Shown here piece by piece: positions 47,398 to 56,536 of a stretch of 64,000 nt of DNA. Where the stretch lies: positions 186,001 through 250,000 of the forward strand of contig NZ_CP058952.1 in NCBI RefSeq assembly GCF_013423785.1, in the 5' to 3' direction. A program made the position numbers and the translations under genes. The stretch is from Chitinibacter fontanus (GTDB lineage Bacteria > Pseudomonadota > Gammaproteobacteria > Burkholderiales > Chitinibacteraceae). Under the pieces are notes generated by a model that worked only from the letters and a program-made list of their open reading frames with translations, was not told the DNA's origin and made no database searches. Position 1 is the stretch's first letter. Each line of letters starts with the position of its first letter.

Positions 47398-49032
47398 ATG
47401 AGCGATCGTGATCAAATGCAATACGATGTAGTCATCGTTGGCGCTGGCCCCGCCGGTTTATCAGCCGCCATCCGGCTCAAGCAGCACAATAGCGAGTTGA
47501 GCGTATGCGTACTGGAAAAAGGTGCGCAGGTTGGGGCGCACATTATGTCGGGCGCGGTGATTGACCCTATTGGTTTAAATCAACTGATTCCAGACTGGCA
47601 AAGCAAAAAACCGCAACTAGCTACGCCAGTGAGCGCCGATGATTTTCTGGTGCTCGATGAAGATAGCAGCTACCGCATGCCTCATGCACTGCTACCACCG
47701 CCACTGCGTAACGATGGCTGTTTCATCGTTCGCCTAGGCGAGGTATGCGCATTTTTGGCTGAAGAAGCAGAAAACCTTGGCGTCGAAATCTACCCCGGCT
47801 TTGCGGCCAGCGAGGTGCTATACAACGCGCAAGGCGCAGTATGCGGCATTGCTAGCGGCGATATGGGCATCGCCAAAGATGGCAGCTACAAAGCCGACTA
47901 TACCCGTGGCATTGAGATCCTAGCCAAGTACACACTGATCGGTGAAGGCGCGCGCGGCTCACTCACTGGCGAGCTAGAAGCGCATTTTGGCTTGCGCAAG
48001 CAAAGCGATCCACAACACTACGGGCTGGGTGTGAAAGAAGTCTGGCAAGTAGCACCTGAGCAGCATCAACTGGGCAAGGTACAGCACGCATTGGGCTGGC
48101 CATTGGGTAGCGAAGCGCAAGGTGGCGCGTTTATTTACCATTTGCCTAATCATCTGGTCGCTGTGGGTTACGTGGTTCACCTTAATTACAGCAACCCAAC
48201 GCTATCGCCATTTGATGAATTGCAGCGCTTTAAAACTCACCCAAGTATTCGCCCCTTGTTCAAAGGTGGTAAACGCATTGCCTACGGCGCACGCGCGATT
48301 GCCGAAGGTGGCTGGCAATCACTACCACAACTGAGCTTCCCCGGCGGCGTACTGATGGGCTGTGCTGCAGGCTTGCTCAATTTCCCGCGCATTAAAGGCG
48401 TGCACAACGCCATGCTATCGGGCATCGCCGCGGCACAGGCGGTGAGCGCGGCGATTGCCGCTGGGCGCGAACAGGATGAATTAAGCGATTACCAAGCCAA
48501 CCTCAACACCAGCGGTGTACTACCCGAGCTGCACAGCGTACGCAATATCAAACCAGCACTAGCCAAACTGGGCACGCTGGCGGGCACGATGTATGCTGGC
48601 ACCGAACTGTGGCTAGCCCAATTTGGTGTAAAACTGCCGTGGACTTTGCGCAGCACCCAGCCCGATCACACCTATAGCAAGCAAGACTGTAGCCCAATCA
48701 AATACCCGAAACCGGATGGCGTACTTACATTTAGCAAGCTCGATTCGTTAACGCTAGCCAACGTCTCACACGAACACGACCAGCCAGTGCACTTACAGCT
48801 GCGTAATCCTGAATTGATTACCCCAGTGCATCTAAGCACCGAAATCAAAGCTGAATGCTACTATTGTCCGGCTGGGGTGTACGAAATCGTCGAGCTGGCT
48901 GGCCAAAAGCAATACCAGATCAACGCACAAAACTGCCTACACTGCAAAACCTGCGACATTAAAGACCGTCAGCAAAACATCCACTGGGTTACTCCCGAAG
49001 GTGGTGGCGGGCCTATGTATACCGGCATGTAG
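47398..49032 (+). CDS. Electron transfer flavoprotein-ubiquinone oxidoreductase
   Basis: Passes electrons from ETF to ubiquinone at the inner membrane. FAD motif VVIVGAGPAGLSAAIRLKQ, membrane/quinone region MSGAVIDPIGL, and a C-terminal 4Fe-4S site with four cysteines in ECYYCPAGVY and NCLHCKTCDIKD. 544 residues, normal for the family. ATG at 47398 with AGGATC upstream. Divergent from etfBA, completing the pathway. Confidence 0.95.
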   Translation: MSDRDQMQYDVVIVGAGPAGLSAAIRLKQHNSELSVCVLEKGAQVGAHIMSGAVIDPIGLNQLIPDWQSKKPQLATPVSADDFLVLDEDSSYRMPHALLPPPLRNDGCFIVRLGEVCAFLAEEAENLGVEIYPGFAASEVLYNAQGAVCGIASGDMGIAKDGSYKADYTRGIEILAKYTLIGEGARGSLTGELEAHFGLRKQSDPQHYGLGVKEVWQVAPEQHQLGKVQHALGWPLGSEAQGGAFIYHLPNHLVAVGYVVHLNYSNPTLSPFDELQRFKTHPSIRPLFKGGKRIAYGARAIAEGGWQSLPQLSFPGGVLMGCAAGLLNFPRIKGVHNAMLSGIAAAQAVSAAIAAGREQDELSDYQANLNTSGVLPELHSVRNIKPALAKLGTLAGTMYAGTELWLAQFGVKLPWTLRSTQPDHTYSKQDCSPIKYPKPDGVLTFSKLDSLTLANVSHEHDQPVHLQLRNPELITPVHLSTEIKAECYYCPAGVYEIVELAGQKQYQINAQNCLHCKTCDIKDRQQNIHWVTPEGGGGPMYTGM

Positions 49033-49079
49033 TATCTAAGCAAAGTCTTTACTAGATATGAGCTAAATTAATATACCCA

Positions 49080-49106
49080 CAAGCCCACCGTTAATCGGTG
49101 GGCTTG
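49080..49106 (+). terminator. Rho-independent terminator
   Basis: Perfect 11-bp stem CAAGCCCACCG/CGGTGGGCTTG around TTAAT; only a short T content follows (ATTAC), so it may be an attenuated or paired terminator. Confidence 0.65.
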
Positions 49107-49177
49107 ATTACATTTAGCAATTGAGCTTACGAAATTGCCGCCGATAATAGGAGGAGGATCAGCTTACGGAGCAGAAC

Positions 49178-49405
49178 ATGATCAGCGAAAAACAGAATGT
49201 CAAAATTCGCCGCGACCGGATGCAAATCTACCCCGCCGCCACTGGCCGACTACTGGATGGCCGCAAAGGCCGGGTAGTTGAAGTGTATGTGCCACTGGGC
49301 GCCAAAGAAGCCGTAGTCAAAGTACGCTGGTTTGCCCGCCGCCCCAGTGAAACTGAAATCACGATGGAGCACCCTATTAGCGATCTGGAAGTATTACCCA
49401 CCTAA
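49178..49405 (+). CDS. Small basic hypothetical protein, 75 residues
   Basis: Not recognised. It has a clear GGAG site 7 nt before ATG. The sequence (RMQIYPAATGRLLDGRKG, VVEVYVPLGAKEAVVKVRWF) suggests a small all-beta fold, SH3- or KOW-like, with many Arg/Lys residues, so nucleic-acid binding is possible. No signal peptide. The 250 bp after it (49406-49656) contain no gene that I can support. Confidence 0.55.
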   Translation: MISEKQNVKIRRDRMQIYPAATGRLLDGRKGRVVEVYVPLGAKEAVVKVRWFARRPSETEITMEHPISDLEVLPT

Positions 49406-49656
49406 GCCCCTGCATCCCCTTGACCGTATAGCCAGCTAGCGCATAGCCAGCAATGGCGAGCCATGTATACCCGACGCAGTATCACCAATACAGAGCACTA
49501 CTGCCTCACTACCTAGCTACACCCGCCGCCCTTAGCCAACACCTACCACGCCAAAATTCAATTACCTTAAAAATCAAAGCAGTAGTCATCAAGCGGTAAA
49601 AAAGGCTTGCCAAGCATCGCAAATCCATGAATAATCCGCCTCCTAAACCAGTGACT

Positions 49657-49740
49657 GCCCAGGTGGCGAAATGGTAGACGCAGGGGACTCAAAATCCCCC
49701 GCCGCAAGGTGTGTCGGTTCGAGTCCGACCCTGGGCACCA
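49657..49740 (+). tRNA. tRNA-Leu (anticodon CAA)
   Basis: 84-nt class II tRNA; acceptor GCCCAGG, anticodon arm GGGGA-CTCAAAA-TCCCC giving CAA, long variable arm, T arm GGTTCGAGTCC, encoded CCA. It decodes UUG. Confidence 0.95.
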
Positions 49741-49757
49741 ACAGTCGCGAGTAAATT

Positions 49758-49790
49758 AAGACCTCACGTAAAAACGTCAGGTCTTTTTTT
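49758..49790 (+). terminator. Terminator after tRNA-Leu(CAA)
   Basis: AAGACCT-C-ACG / CGT-C-AGGTCTT stem with one mismatch around TAAAAA, then seven T. Confidence 0.85.
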
Positions 49791-49914
49791 ACGCCTGCCA
49801 TTTTTGCAAACACCAACACAGCCTGAGCCTGCAAAGCGCGCCGCACTGCCCCCCCCTTTGCGTGCGGCACAACCCCTTTGGCATGTACGCCCTACCGCGG
49901 CGGATGAGCTACCC

Positions 49915-50670
49915 CTACTTGCTGTGGGATGCCACCCACTGCGCCACGGCAGCAGCCAATACTTGCCGATGCCCAATCTGCGCAAACACATGATCGGCGG
50001 CATCTATCTGCAGAAAACTCGCCCCCGCAATCTGCTGCGCCAATTTGGCCGAGCCAGCCACGGGCACGACGACATCGCACTCGCCATGCACAATATGCAC
50101 CGGTAGCGTCAACTGCGTGACGCCTGCGAGCGCATCAAACGTCGCCAGCTCATTGAGCAAAGGCGTACCGACCTCAATACCCAGAAAATCAAAACCTCCC
50201 TGCGGCAAAGGCTTGGCCATAGCGGCTGCTTGCTGCGGCACGACCTCGGCAATATTCAGTGCCGGCGCAAGCGCGCACAGCGAGGTCACCGCCTGCAGCA
50301 GCTCACGCGACCCCTGCGCCAAAGTATGCAAAGCCACCAGCCCGCCCATGCTAAAGCCCAGCAAATGCAAGCGCAGCTGCGGGTAGAGCGCACGCAATTG
50401 GATAATCAGAAACTCAGTCACGGCGATCTGCTGCGCCACGGTAATGTGCGCAAATTCACCATCACTTTCGCCGCAACCGGGAAAATCAAAGCGAAAGCTC
50501 GCCAGATTTTGCCCCGCCCATTGGCGCGATAGATCGACAAACAAATAAGTAAACTCGATCCGGTTACCCGTAAAGCCATGCAGCATCAGCACCGCATCGC
50601 TGGCCCCGGCGGGAATATGGGCGCTACCGATTAAATCGAGGCCATTCCAGTTTAATTTGAGGGTATCCAT
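49915..50670 (-). CDS. Alpha/beta hydrolase (esterase-like)
   Basis: Serine hydrolase fold of the cinnamoyl-esterase/acylglycerol-lipase type: VLMLHGFTGNRIE, FRFDFPGCGESDG, nucleophile GFSMGG, acid in VHGECDVVVP and His in DAADHVF. 251 residues, no signal peptide. ATG at 50670 has AAGGA about 8 nt upstream; the longer frame to 50709 does not. The substrate cannot be read. Confidence 0.87.
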   Translation of the reverse strand: MDTLKLNWNGLDLIGSAHIPAGASDAVLMLHGFTGNRIEFTYLFVDLSRQWAGQNLASFRFDFPGCGESDGEFAHITVAQQIAVTEFLIIQLRALYPQLRLHLLGFSMGGLVALHTLAQGSRELLQAVTSLCALAPALNIAEVVPQQAAAMAKPLPQGGFDFLGIEVGTPLLNELATFDALAGVTQLTLPVHIVHGECDVVVPVAGSAKLAQQIAGASFLQIDAADHVFAQIGHRQVLAAAVAQWVASHSK

Positions 50671-50830
50671 GATGGGGTCCTTGTTGAGCGTTGTTGGGTA
50701 ATCGGCCATGGGTATCTTACTAAAATTCAGATGAATAGTAATCTATAGCGTCATACTTGGGTGGGTATCTGAGATCAATGCTGCAGTGCAGGCGGTGAGT
50801 GCCCATTGCGCCAACCAAACGAACAAGTTC

Positions 50831-50933
50831 GATTTTATGCGGCTACGCCGCGATGTTTGATGCGCGTTCCGCCGCGCGGGCAGGTTGGGGGCTTTGCTTC
50901 TCCAAAGCCCCCAACACCCCAAAGGAGCCCCCC
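50831..50933 (+). repeat. Dispersed hairpin repeat (family R2), copy C
   Basis: Order: hairpin GCGGC-TAC-GCCGC (50839-50851), conserved core ATGCGCGTTCCGCCGCGC (50860-50877), a perfect 13-bp stem GTTGGGGGCTTTG/CAAAGCCCCCAAC (50884-50915), then conserved CACCCCAAAGGAGCCCCC. Copy A (51171-51380) has the same flanks on the other strand but different stem sequences. The rest of 50671-51170 shows no gene that I can support. Confidence 0.75.
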
Positions 50934-51170
50934 CCGCCTGCGGCCCTCCGGGCTTCCCTCAGTCGGTCGCGAGCCAAACGATAAAGCCATTTGTCTCGCT
51001 CCACTCCCTCGGCGATGGGCGACAGGGGATTAAAGCCCCAGACCACACCGCGCGAACAAAACAAGCATGGGTATTATGCTGAAAGGCATATCAGGATTGA
51101 CCTATAGAGTAACACCTAGCCATGTATATACCGCAATCGTTGGTCTGCACTAATTTCCCCTGCATCAGCG

Positions 51171-51380
51171 CCGAGCGAGGAACGGGCGGGGCGGGGTTTC
51201 GGTTGCGCCTGTTTTGGTAAGCGCAACCGCCGCCTCGATCCGTCCGCAGTCGAGGGCATCGGCGTAGCCGACGCGGATGCCGGGGGCTGCTTTGGGGTGA
51301 AGGGGTATTTGCAGAAGCAAATACCCCTTCCCGTTAGCGCGGCGGAACGCGCATTGAAAATATCGCGCCAACGGCGCATA
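51171..51380 (-). repeat. Dispersed hairpin repeat (family R2), copy A
   Basis: Reverse orientation to copy C. It carries hairpin GCGCC-AAC-GGCGC (51365-51377), core GCGCGGCGGAACGCGCAT (51337-51354), a 14-bp perfect stem GAAGGGGTATTTGC/GCAAATACCCCTTC (51299-51330), then a region shared with copy B: TCGGC-GTA-GCCGA and stem CGGTTGCGC/GCGCAACCG (51200-51229). A 111-codon open frame across it is probably incidental. Confidence 0.75.
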
Positions 51381-51460
51381 AAACAAAACCGCCAGAATCG
51401 TCCAGCGGTTTTTTTGTCGCAGTAAACGTTGGGCTGCCCAGGCTTAGCCAACCTACAGCA

Positions 51461-51757
51461 CTAGGTAGTTTTTCTATGTTCAGATTCAAAAACCAATCTA
51501 GATTTAATCATCAAATTTATTTGCTTCGTTGAATCAGAAATAATCAAGTTAGATTTAATCTTTTCCAAACCATAAATTTCAAAAAGACGAACAAAACAAC
51601 CATTTGCAAAAGATGAGGGTATACCATCAATACCTTTGAAAGATAGGTTTACAGTATCTCCCGCCTCAAATGCAGACGCAATTAGATCACTAACGGCCGC
51701 ACCATCTTCATATGTATAAGCCTGTTTAGCAATTTCTTTAACCACGACGGTTACCAT
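51461..51757 (-). CDS. STAS-like domain protein (DUF4325)
   Basis: A 98-residue protein with the DUF4325 pattern: AYTYEDGAAVSDLIASAFE, then VNLSFKGIDGIPSSFANGCFVRLFE, the family core motif, followed by IISDSTKQINLMIKSRL. DUF4325 proteins are STAS-like and usually sit beside a GHKL ATPase, as here: its ATG lies within the last codons of the upstream ATPase gene (7-bp overlap). The two are probably partner proteins in a switch. AT-rich compared with neighbours. Confidence 0.82.
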   Translation of the reverse strand: MVTVVVKEIAKQAYTYEDGAAVSDLIASAFEAGDTVNLSFKGIDGIPSSFANGCFVRLFEIYGLEKIKSNLIISDSTKQINLMIKSRLVFESEHRKTT

Positions 51758-52629
51758 AAAAACTCCTCGTCATCTGCTAAGGTCTTATCAAACTTGTCTG
51801 TATGTAAGGTTATATCAAAAAGGGTGCCTTTATAGAACCCTGAATAATCACTCAAGTCAGTTACACCATCCTTGTTGCAGCAAACATGTGCATCCCCAGA
51901 TCTGATGGTAAGTTCACCACCATTATTATCCACTACCGTTTGGGCAAGCAAGAACAGTCCTACTCCACGATTCCTTACCGTGGTATTTGTAGTAAAACCC
52001 TCTTGCATTGCAAGCTTGACAGCCTCACCATCAGACAGGCCCTGATGTATTTTTTTAACATTGGCAGGTATTCCAACTCCAAAGTCAGATAATGAAATAA
52101 CCACCTTTTTCCGCTTAGGGAAAAACTGAACAAAAATGCAGCCAGCATTCTCTCCTGAGTGATCTCGGATATTGTTAAAAAGTTCTAACAGGCAAATACG
52201 CAATTCAATTAAAGATTTTTTCGATGTAGCTAAAACCTTAGCTAGCCATGTAATCAGATGATTTTCCAACCACAAATGACTTTGCGGGTGATTAATCCAT
52301 TTCAATGGCAACGTAGTATCACGAACAGAGGCATTATTAAAAATTTTTGCTCCAGTGTATCTCTCAAAAAAAAGAGAATCATCTAGATATTTAATTGCAC
52401 CAGAATTTCTATTTGGTATATTAAATTTCTGAGAAACGCCACAAGCCAACAACCATTCCAATAAATTACTAAATACTGTTACGCCTACAGGTTCAATTTT
52501 CTCCAAACCAGTTAGGTCGTACGTTATTTCTTTAGAAATTGGGACCAGCGCCTCATTGACAGTTTGCTTCAGCAATGTGTCAATCGTAAGAACATTCATT
52601 CTTGGAGGGATTTTAACAACGATCGTCAT
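51751..52629 (-). CDS. GHKL ATPase with N-terminal STAS-like region
   Basis: 292 residues. The N-terminal ~75 residues (ITYDLTGLEKIEPVGVTVFS, NLLEWLLACG) look like a STAS fold. The C-terminal half is a histidine-kinase-type ATPase: N box ELFNNIRDHS, G1 DFGVGIP, G2 RGVGLFLLAQTV, and a long lid between. There is no phospho-acceptor H box, so it is a serine-kinase or ATP-driven switch rather than a sensor kinase. Codon use and AT-richness suggest horizontal transfer. Paired with the DUF4325 gene. Confidence 0.8.
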   Translation of the reverse strand: MTIVVKIPPRMNVLTIDTLLKQTVNEALVPISKEITYDLTGLEKIEPVGVTVFSNLLEWLLACGVSQKFNIPNRNSGAIKYLDDSLFFERYTGAKIFNNASVRDTTLPLKWINHPQSHLWLENHLITWLAKVLATSKKSLIELRICLLELFNNIRDHSGENAGCIFVQFFPKRKKVVISLSDFGVGIPANVKKIHQGLSDGEAVKLAMQEGFTTNTTVRNRGVGLFLLAQTVVDNNGGELTIRSGDAHVCCNKDGVTDLSDYSGFYKGTLFDITLHTDKFDKTLADDEEFLW

Positions 52630-52637
52630 AAATGCTC

Positions 52638-52662
52638 ACAAAAAAGCGGCCACATGGCCGCT
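52638..52662 (-). terminator. Terminator after nrdB
   Basis: Perfect AGCGGCCA-CA-TGGCCGCT stem (52645-52662) followed on the minus strand by TTTTTT. Confidence 0.9.
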
Positions 52663-52667
52663 ATGAA

Positions 52668-53777
52668 TTAATCCCAGCTCAACGCCCCACCCGTCTGATA
52701 CTCCGTCACCCGAGTCTCAAAGAAATTCTTCTCTTTCTTCAAGTCAATCATTTCACTCATCCATGGGAATGGATTTGTTACGCCTGGGAACAACTCATTC
52801 AAACCAATCTGCTGCATACGGCGATTGGCAATAAAACGCAGATACTCTTTAAACTGCGCCGCATTCAGGCCCAACACACCGCGTGGCATGGTGTCTTCGG
52901 CGTAGGCGTATTCGAGCTCGACGGCTTTGCGGAACAATTCGGTGATTTCGGCTTTGAATGGTTCGGTCCACAATTGTGGGTTTTCCATTTTGATCGAGTT
53001 GATCAAGTCGATACCGAAATTGCAGTGCATTGATTCGTCGCGCAGGATGTATTGATACTGCTCAGCCGCGCCAGTCATTTTGTTTTGACGGCCCAGCGCC
53101 AAGATTTGCACGAAGCCAACGTAGAAGAACAGGCCTTCCATAATGCAGGCAAACACGATGATCGAGCGCAGCAGAGCCTGGTCGTTCGCTAGCGTGCCGG
53201 TTTTGAACGCCGGGTCGGTCAGTACGTCGATGAACGGCATCAGGAATTGATCTTTGTCGCGGATCGATTTGATTTCGTTGTAGGCGTTGAAGACTTCGCC
53301 TTCGTCCAGACCCAATGATTCAACGATGTATTGATAGGCGTGGGTGTGGATCGCTTCGTCGAAGGCTTGGCGCAGCAGGAACTGGCGGCATTCTGGCGAG
53401 GTGATCTGGCGGTAGGTGCCCAGCACGATGTTGTTGGCGGCGAGCGAGTCGGCAGTCACGAAGAAGCCCAGATTGCGTTTCACGATGCGCATTTCGTCGG
53501 CTGAGAGCTGGCCGGTTTTCCATTGCTCGATGTCGCGCTGCATATTCACTTCTTGCGGCATCCAGTGGTTTGCACACTGGGCGAGGTATTTTTCCCATGC
53601 CCATTTATGCTTGAACGGCACGAGCTGGTTCACGTCGGTGGTGCCGTTGATCACGCGTTTGTCATCGGCAGTAATGCGTGGCGGGATGGCATTGGCCGGG
53701 GCGCTGTGCGGTGCTGGCGCGGCGTGCGGTGTGGCTGGCGCTGGGCGGGCGATTACGTCTTCGTCAAAACTGAGCAT
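52668..53777 (-). CDS. nrdB: Ribonucleotide reductase class I, beta subunit
   Basis: Radical-generating subunit. Metal ligands appear in [12 protein letters not shown] (Asp), [12 protein letters not shown] (Glu, His and the radical Tyr), [11 protein letters not shown] and [11 protein letters not shown] (Glu, His). The tyrosine is kept, so a tyrosyl-radical form is expected. The first ~30 residues are Ala/Pro-rich and unusual. The C terminus ([12 protein letters not shown]) is the NrdA-docking tail. 369 residues. nrdA is 2.8 kb upstream on the same strand rather than adjacent. Confidence 0.96.
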   Translation of the reverse strand: MLSFDEDVIARPAPATPHAAPAPHSAPANAIPPRITADDKRVINGTTDVNQLVPFKHKWAWEKYLAQCANHWMPQEVNMQRDIEQWKTGQLSADEMRIVKRNLGFFVTADSLAANNIVLGTYRQITSPECRQFLLRQAFDEAIHTHAYQYIVESLGLDEGEVFNAYNEIKSIRDKDQFLMPFIDVLTDPAFKTGTLANDQALLRSIIVFACIMEGLFFYVGFVQILALGRQNKMTGAAEQYQYILRDESMHCNFGIDLINSIKMENPQLWTEPFKAEITELFRKAVELEYAYAEDTMPRGVLGLNAAQFKEYLRFIANRRMQQIGLNELFPGVTNPFPWMSEMIDLKKEKNFFETRVTEYQTGGALSWD

Positions 53778-53814
53778 GATGTGATTTCCTTGTTTTAATT
53801 CGATGTTGCTATGT

Positions 53815-54393
53815 TTACTGGCCTGCTGGCGCGGCTAGCGGGCGAAGCTGGATATTGCTGCGGTCGGTGACACCATGGCGCTGAAGCAGATCGAATTGAT
53901 CGCGCTCCCACGCGGCGCTGTAGCTGACCGCAGTACGGTAATTGATATTGAGATTAATGCTGCCCAAATACACCACTTCGCCGGCGGCGACGCGGAAACG
54001 GGTATTGAGTGGCAAAGTGAAATATTCGCGCCCACCGATCATGGCTGATGGAATCATCCAGCTGCCTGTAGCACGGGTAAAGGTATATTCACCGGCGGGC
54101 AATTGCAGGGCAAACAATTTACCCGGCTGGTTGGCCATTTCACCCGGGGCGCGGATCATATCGCCACGAATCTGGGTATGCAAATACAATTCGCCCTGCG
54201 GTCCTTGCAATTGCACACTGGCTTGGGTGCTGTCTTGATCAATGCCTTGCAAAGCCAACGCCACAATTGCAATACCTTGGTTAGCCGCTGGCGTGAGCTG
54301 CCCTGCCGTTAATGGCAACGCTTGGCGGGCGGGATAATTGCTGGCACATGCAGACAGCAGGACGAGCAGTACAATACTCAAAATACGTTGCAT
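53815..54393 (-). CDS. Predicted lipoprotein, 192 residues
   Basis: Signal peptide with lipobox LLSACAS (Cys at about residue 16). The mature part is beta-rich: [51 protein letters not shown]. The pattern resembles DUF2846-type lipoproteins, but the match is not secure. Located between adenine deaminase (10 bp) and nrdB (37 bp) on one strand, possibly one transcript. Confidence 0.7.
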   Translation of the reverse strand: MQRILSIVLLVLLSACASNYPARQALPLTAGQLTPAANQGIAIVALALQGIDQDSTQASVQLQGPQGELYLHTQIRGDMIRAPGEMANQPGKLFALQLPAGEYTFTRATGSWMIPSAMIGGREYFTLPLNTRFRVAAGEVVYLGSINLNINYRTAVSYSAAWERDQFDLLQRHGVTDRSNIQLRPLAAPAGQ

Positions 54394-54402
54394 GGGTTCT
54401 CC

Positions 54403-55434
<1,032 letters not shown>

Positions 55435-55439
55435 TTAAA

Positions 55440-55523
55440 GCAAAATTCACCTAGCTGCGTTACTGTGCCTAGACGTACTACTTGTACTGTCTTCGGCGCA
55501 ATGCCTTGCTAGGCGACTTTTGC
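55440..55523. repeat. Imperfect palindromic dispersed repeat, copy 2 (family R1)
   Basis: An 84-bp relative of 4516-4600 in reverse orientation, sharing CAGTACAAGTAGTACG at the centre. The ends GCAAAATTCACCTAGC and GCAAAAGTCGCCTAGC pair with each other, differing from copy 1 but still complementary. Confidence 0.75.
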
Positions 55524-55667
55524 ATAAATTAAAAATCGGGATCACCGATATTTAAAACGACTTGCAAAACCGTCTTAAATATCGGTACCGCACAGCGGCA
55601 CCGAGGTATATCAATACAGCCAAATCTCAACAAAGCCTGCAGAAGCATACCCATCAACCTGCAAGAT

Positions 55668-55697
55668 GGTGGGTTACGTCCTACGGCCTAACCCACC
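55668..55697. repeat. GGTGGGTTA palindrome
   Basis: Perfect 9-bp inverted repeat GGTGGGTTA/TAACCCACC with a 12-nt loop. Similar GGGTTA palindromes are common small intergenic repeats in proteobacteria. It lies between repeats R1 and R2 in the gap 55426-55920, which holds no gene that I can support. Confidence 0.65.
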
Positions 55698-55747
55698 CTA
55701 CGGCAGAACCGCGCTGGTTGGGTTGGGCGAATCCCCTACATCAAGCC

Positions 55748-55902
55748 GAGCGAGGAACAGGCGGGGCGGGAATTCGCTTGCGCCTGTTTTGTTAAGCGCA
55801 AGCGCCGCCTCGACTGTCCGCAACGAGGGAATCGGCGTAGCCGACGCTGATGTGGGGTCGCCTTCTTTTGCTCACTTTTCTTGGCGAAGCAAGAAAAGTG
55901 AG
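55748..55902 (-). repeat. Dispersed hairpin repeat (family R2), copy B
   Basis: Same orientation as copy A. Shared CCGAGCGAGGAAC and GGCGGGGCGGG open the element; stem CGCTTGCGC/GCGCAAGCG (55777-55806) differs from copy A by a compensated pair; ATCGGCGTAGCCGACGC is conserved; then a 13-bp perfect stem CTCACTTTTCTTG/CAAGAAAAGTGAG (55871-55902) unrelated in sequence to those of A and C. Confidence 0.75.
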
Positions 55903-55920
55903 TGCCATACGGCAGGAGTA

Positions 55921-56439
55921 TTAATTTTGCCCAACGTTTGTAATTGAAATAGGCAATGGGCGGACGCCATTTAGAACTTCAAGCATGTTTTTTCGCAAGG
56001 CGAATTGCTCTTTTTCAATTTCTCCGTGAACTTCTGGAAAGTAACAAGAATTTTTAATATGTGTCTTATCGAAATCATACTTAAGAACTCTTGCCATCTT
56101 GTGCAATAACTCAATTAAAAGCTCAACCCGTTTAGTTGCCCAAGCTTCGTCTTTTAACTGAGAATTTGAAAGAAAATCTAGATACATTTTCCATGCATCC
56201 AAGACCTCTCTCTCTTTGTTATTTCTTTTACTAAATTCAAGATCAATTCTATTTAACGCCTCTACATGCGCCCAAGAAACATTTCGTGCCCTAGTCGCCA
56301 TTAGGGTTTTGAATATATTGGCCTTGCCTGATCTACGTTCCTTTTGATCATCGAGATAGCGTGTTAGTCGAACTGCAATAATAGGTCCAAGCAATACTGC
56401 AGCAATCATAATCCAATCTGAGACTGTCATTTCTGTCAT
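55921..56439 (-). CDS. DUF6680-like membrane-anchored protein
   Basis: 172 residues: one N-terminal transmembrane helix (WIMIAAVLLGPIIAVRLTRYL), then a cytoplasmic helical domain starting KERRSGKANIFKTLMATRA and containing HVEALNRIDLEF and WKMYLDFLSN. This order matches the uncharacterised DUF6680 family (recalled, moderate certainty). AT-rich and with rare codons compared with nrdA next to it, so probably acquired. Separated from nrdA by 97 bp and followed by a repeat cluster. Confidence 0.7.
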   Translation of the reverse strand: MTEMTVSDWIMIAAVLLGPIIAVRLTRYLDDQKERRSGKANIFKTLMATRARNVSWAHVEALNRIDLEFSKRNNKEREVLDAWKMYLDFLSNSQLKDEAWATKRVELLIELLHKMARVLKYDFDKTHIKNSCYFPEVHGEIEKEQFALRKNMLEVLNGVRPLPISITNVGQN

Positions 56440-56536
56440 ACATTTCCCAATCGAAATTTGAATCGAACCGAAAGCGGCAAATGCAAATTCGCAGCCGCTT
56501 TCAAGCTTTTATGACATCACAAACTCAACGCTAGAT

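Noticed and set aside
50831..50933. Integron attC site
   Set aside because: A hairpin with conserved flanks is present, but the attC core sites GTTRRRY/RYYYAAC and any integron integrase are missing.
50831..51380. CRISPR array
   Set aside because: The palindromic repeats differ in stem sequence and are not regularly spaced; there are no cas genes in the window.
51388..51416. Terminator-like hairpin AACCGC/GCGGTT with T-run on the plus strand
   Set aside because: It is part of the repeat region and no plus-strand gene precedes it.
51116..51451. 111-codon minus-strand ORF in repeat R2 copy A, similar in peptide to a 61-codon ORF in copy C
   Set aside because: The likeness follows from nucleotide-level repeat conservation; the variable hairpin falls in the middle of the frame and no good start signal is present.
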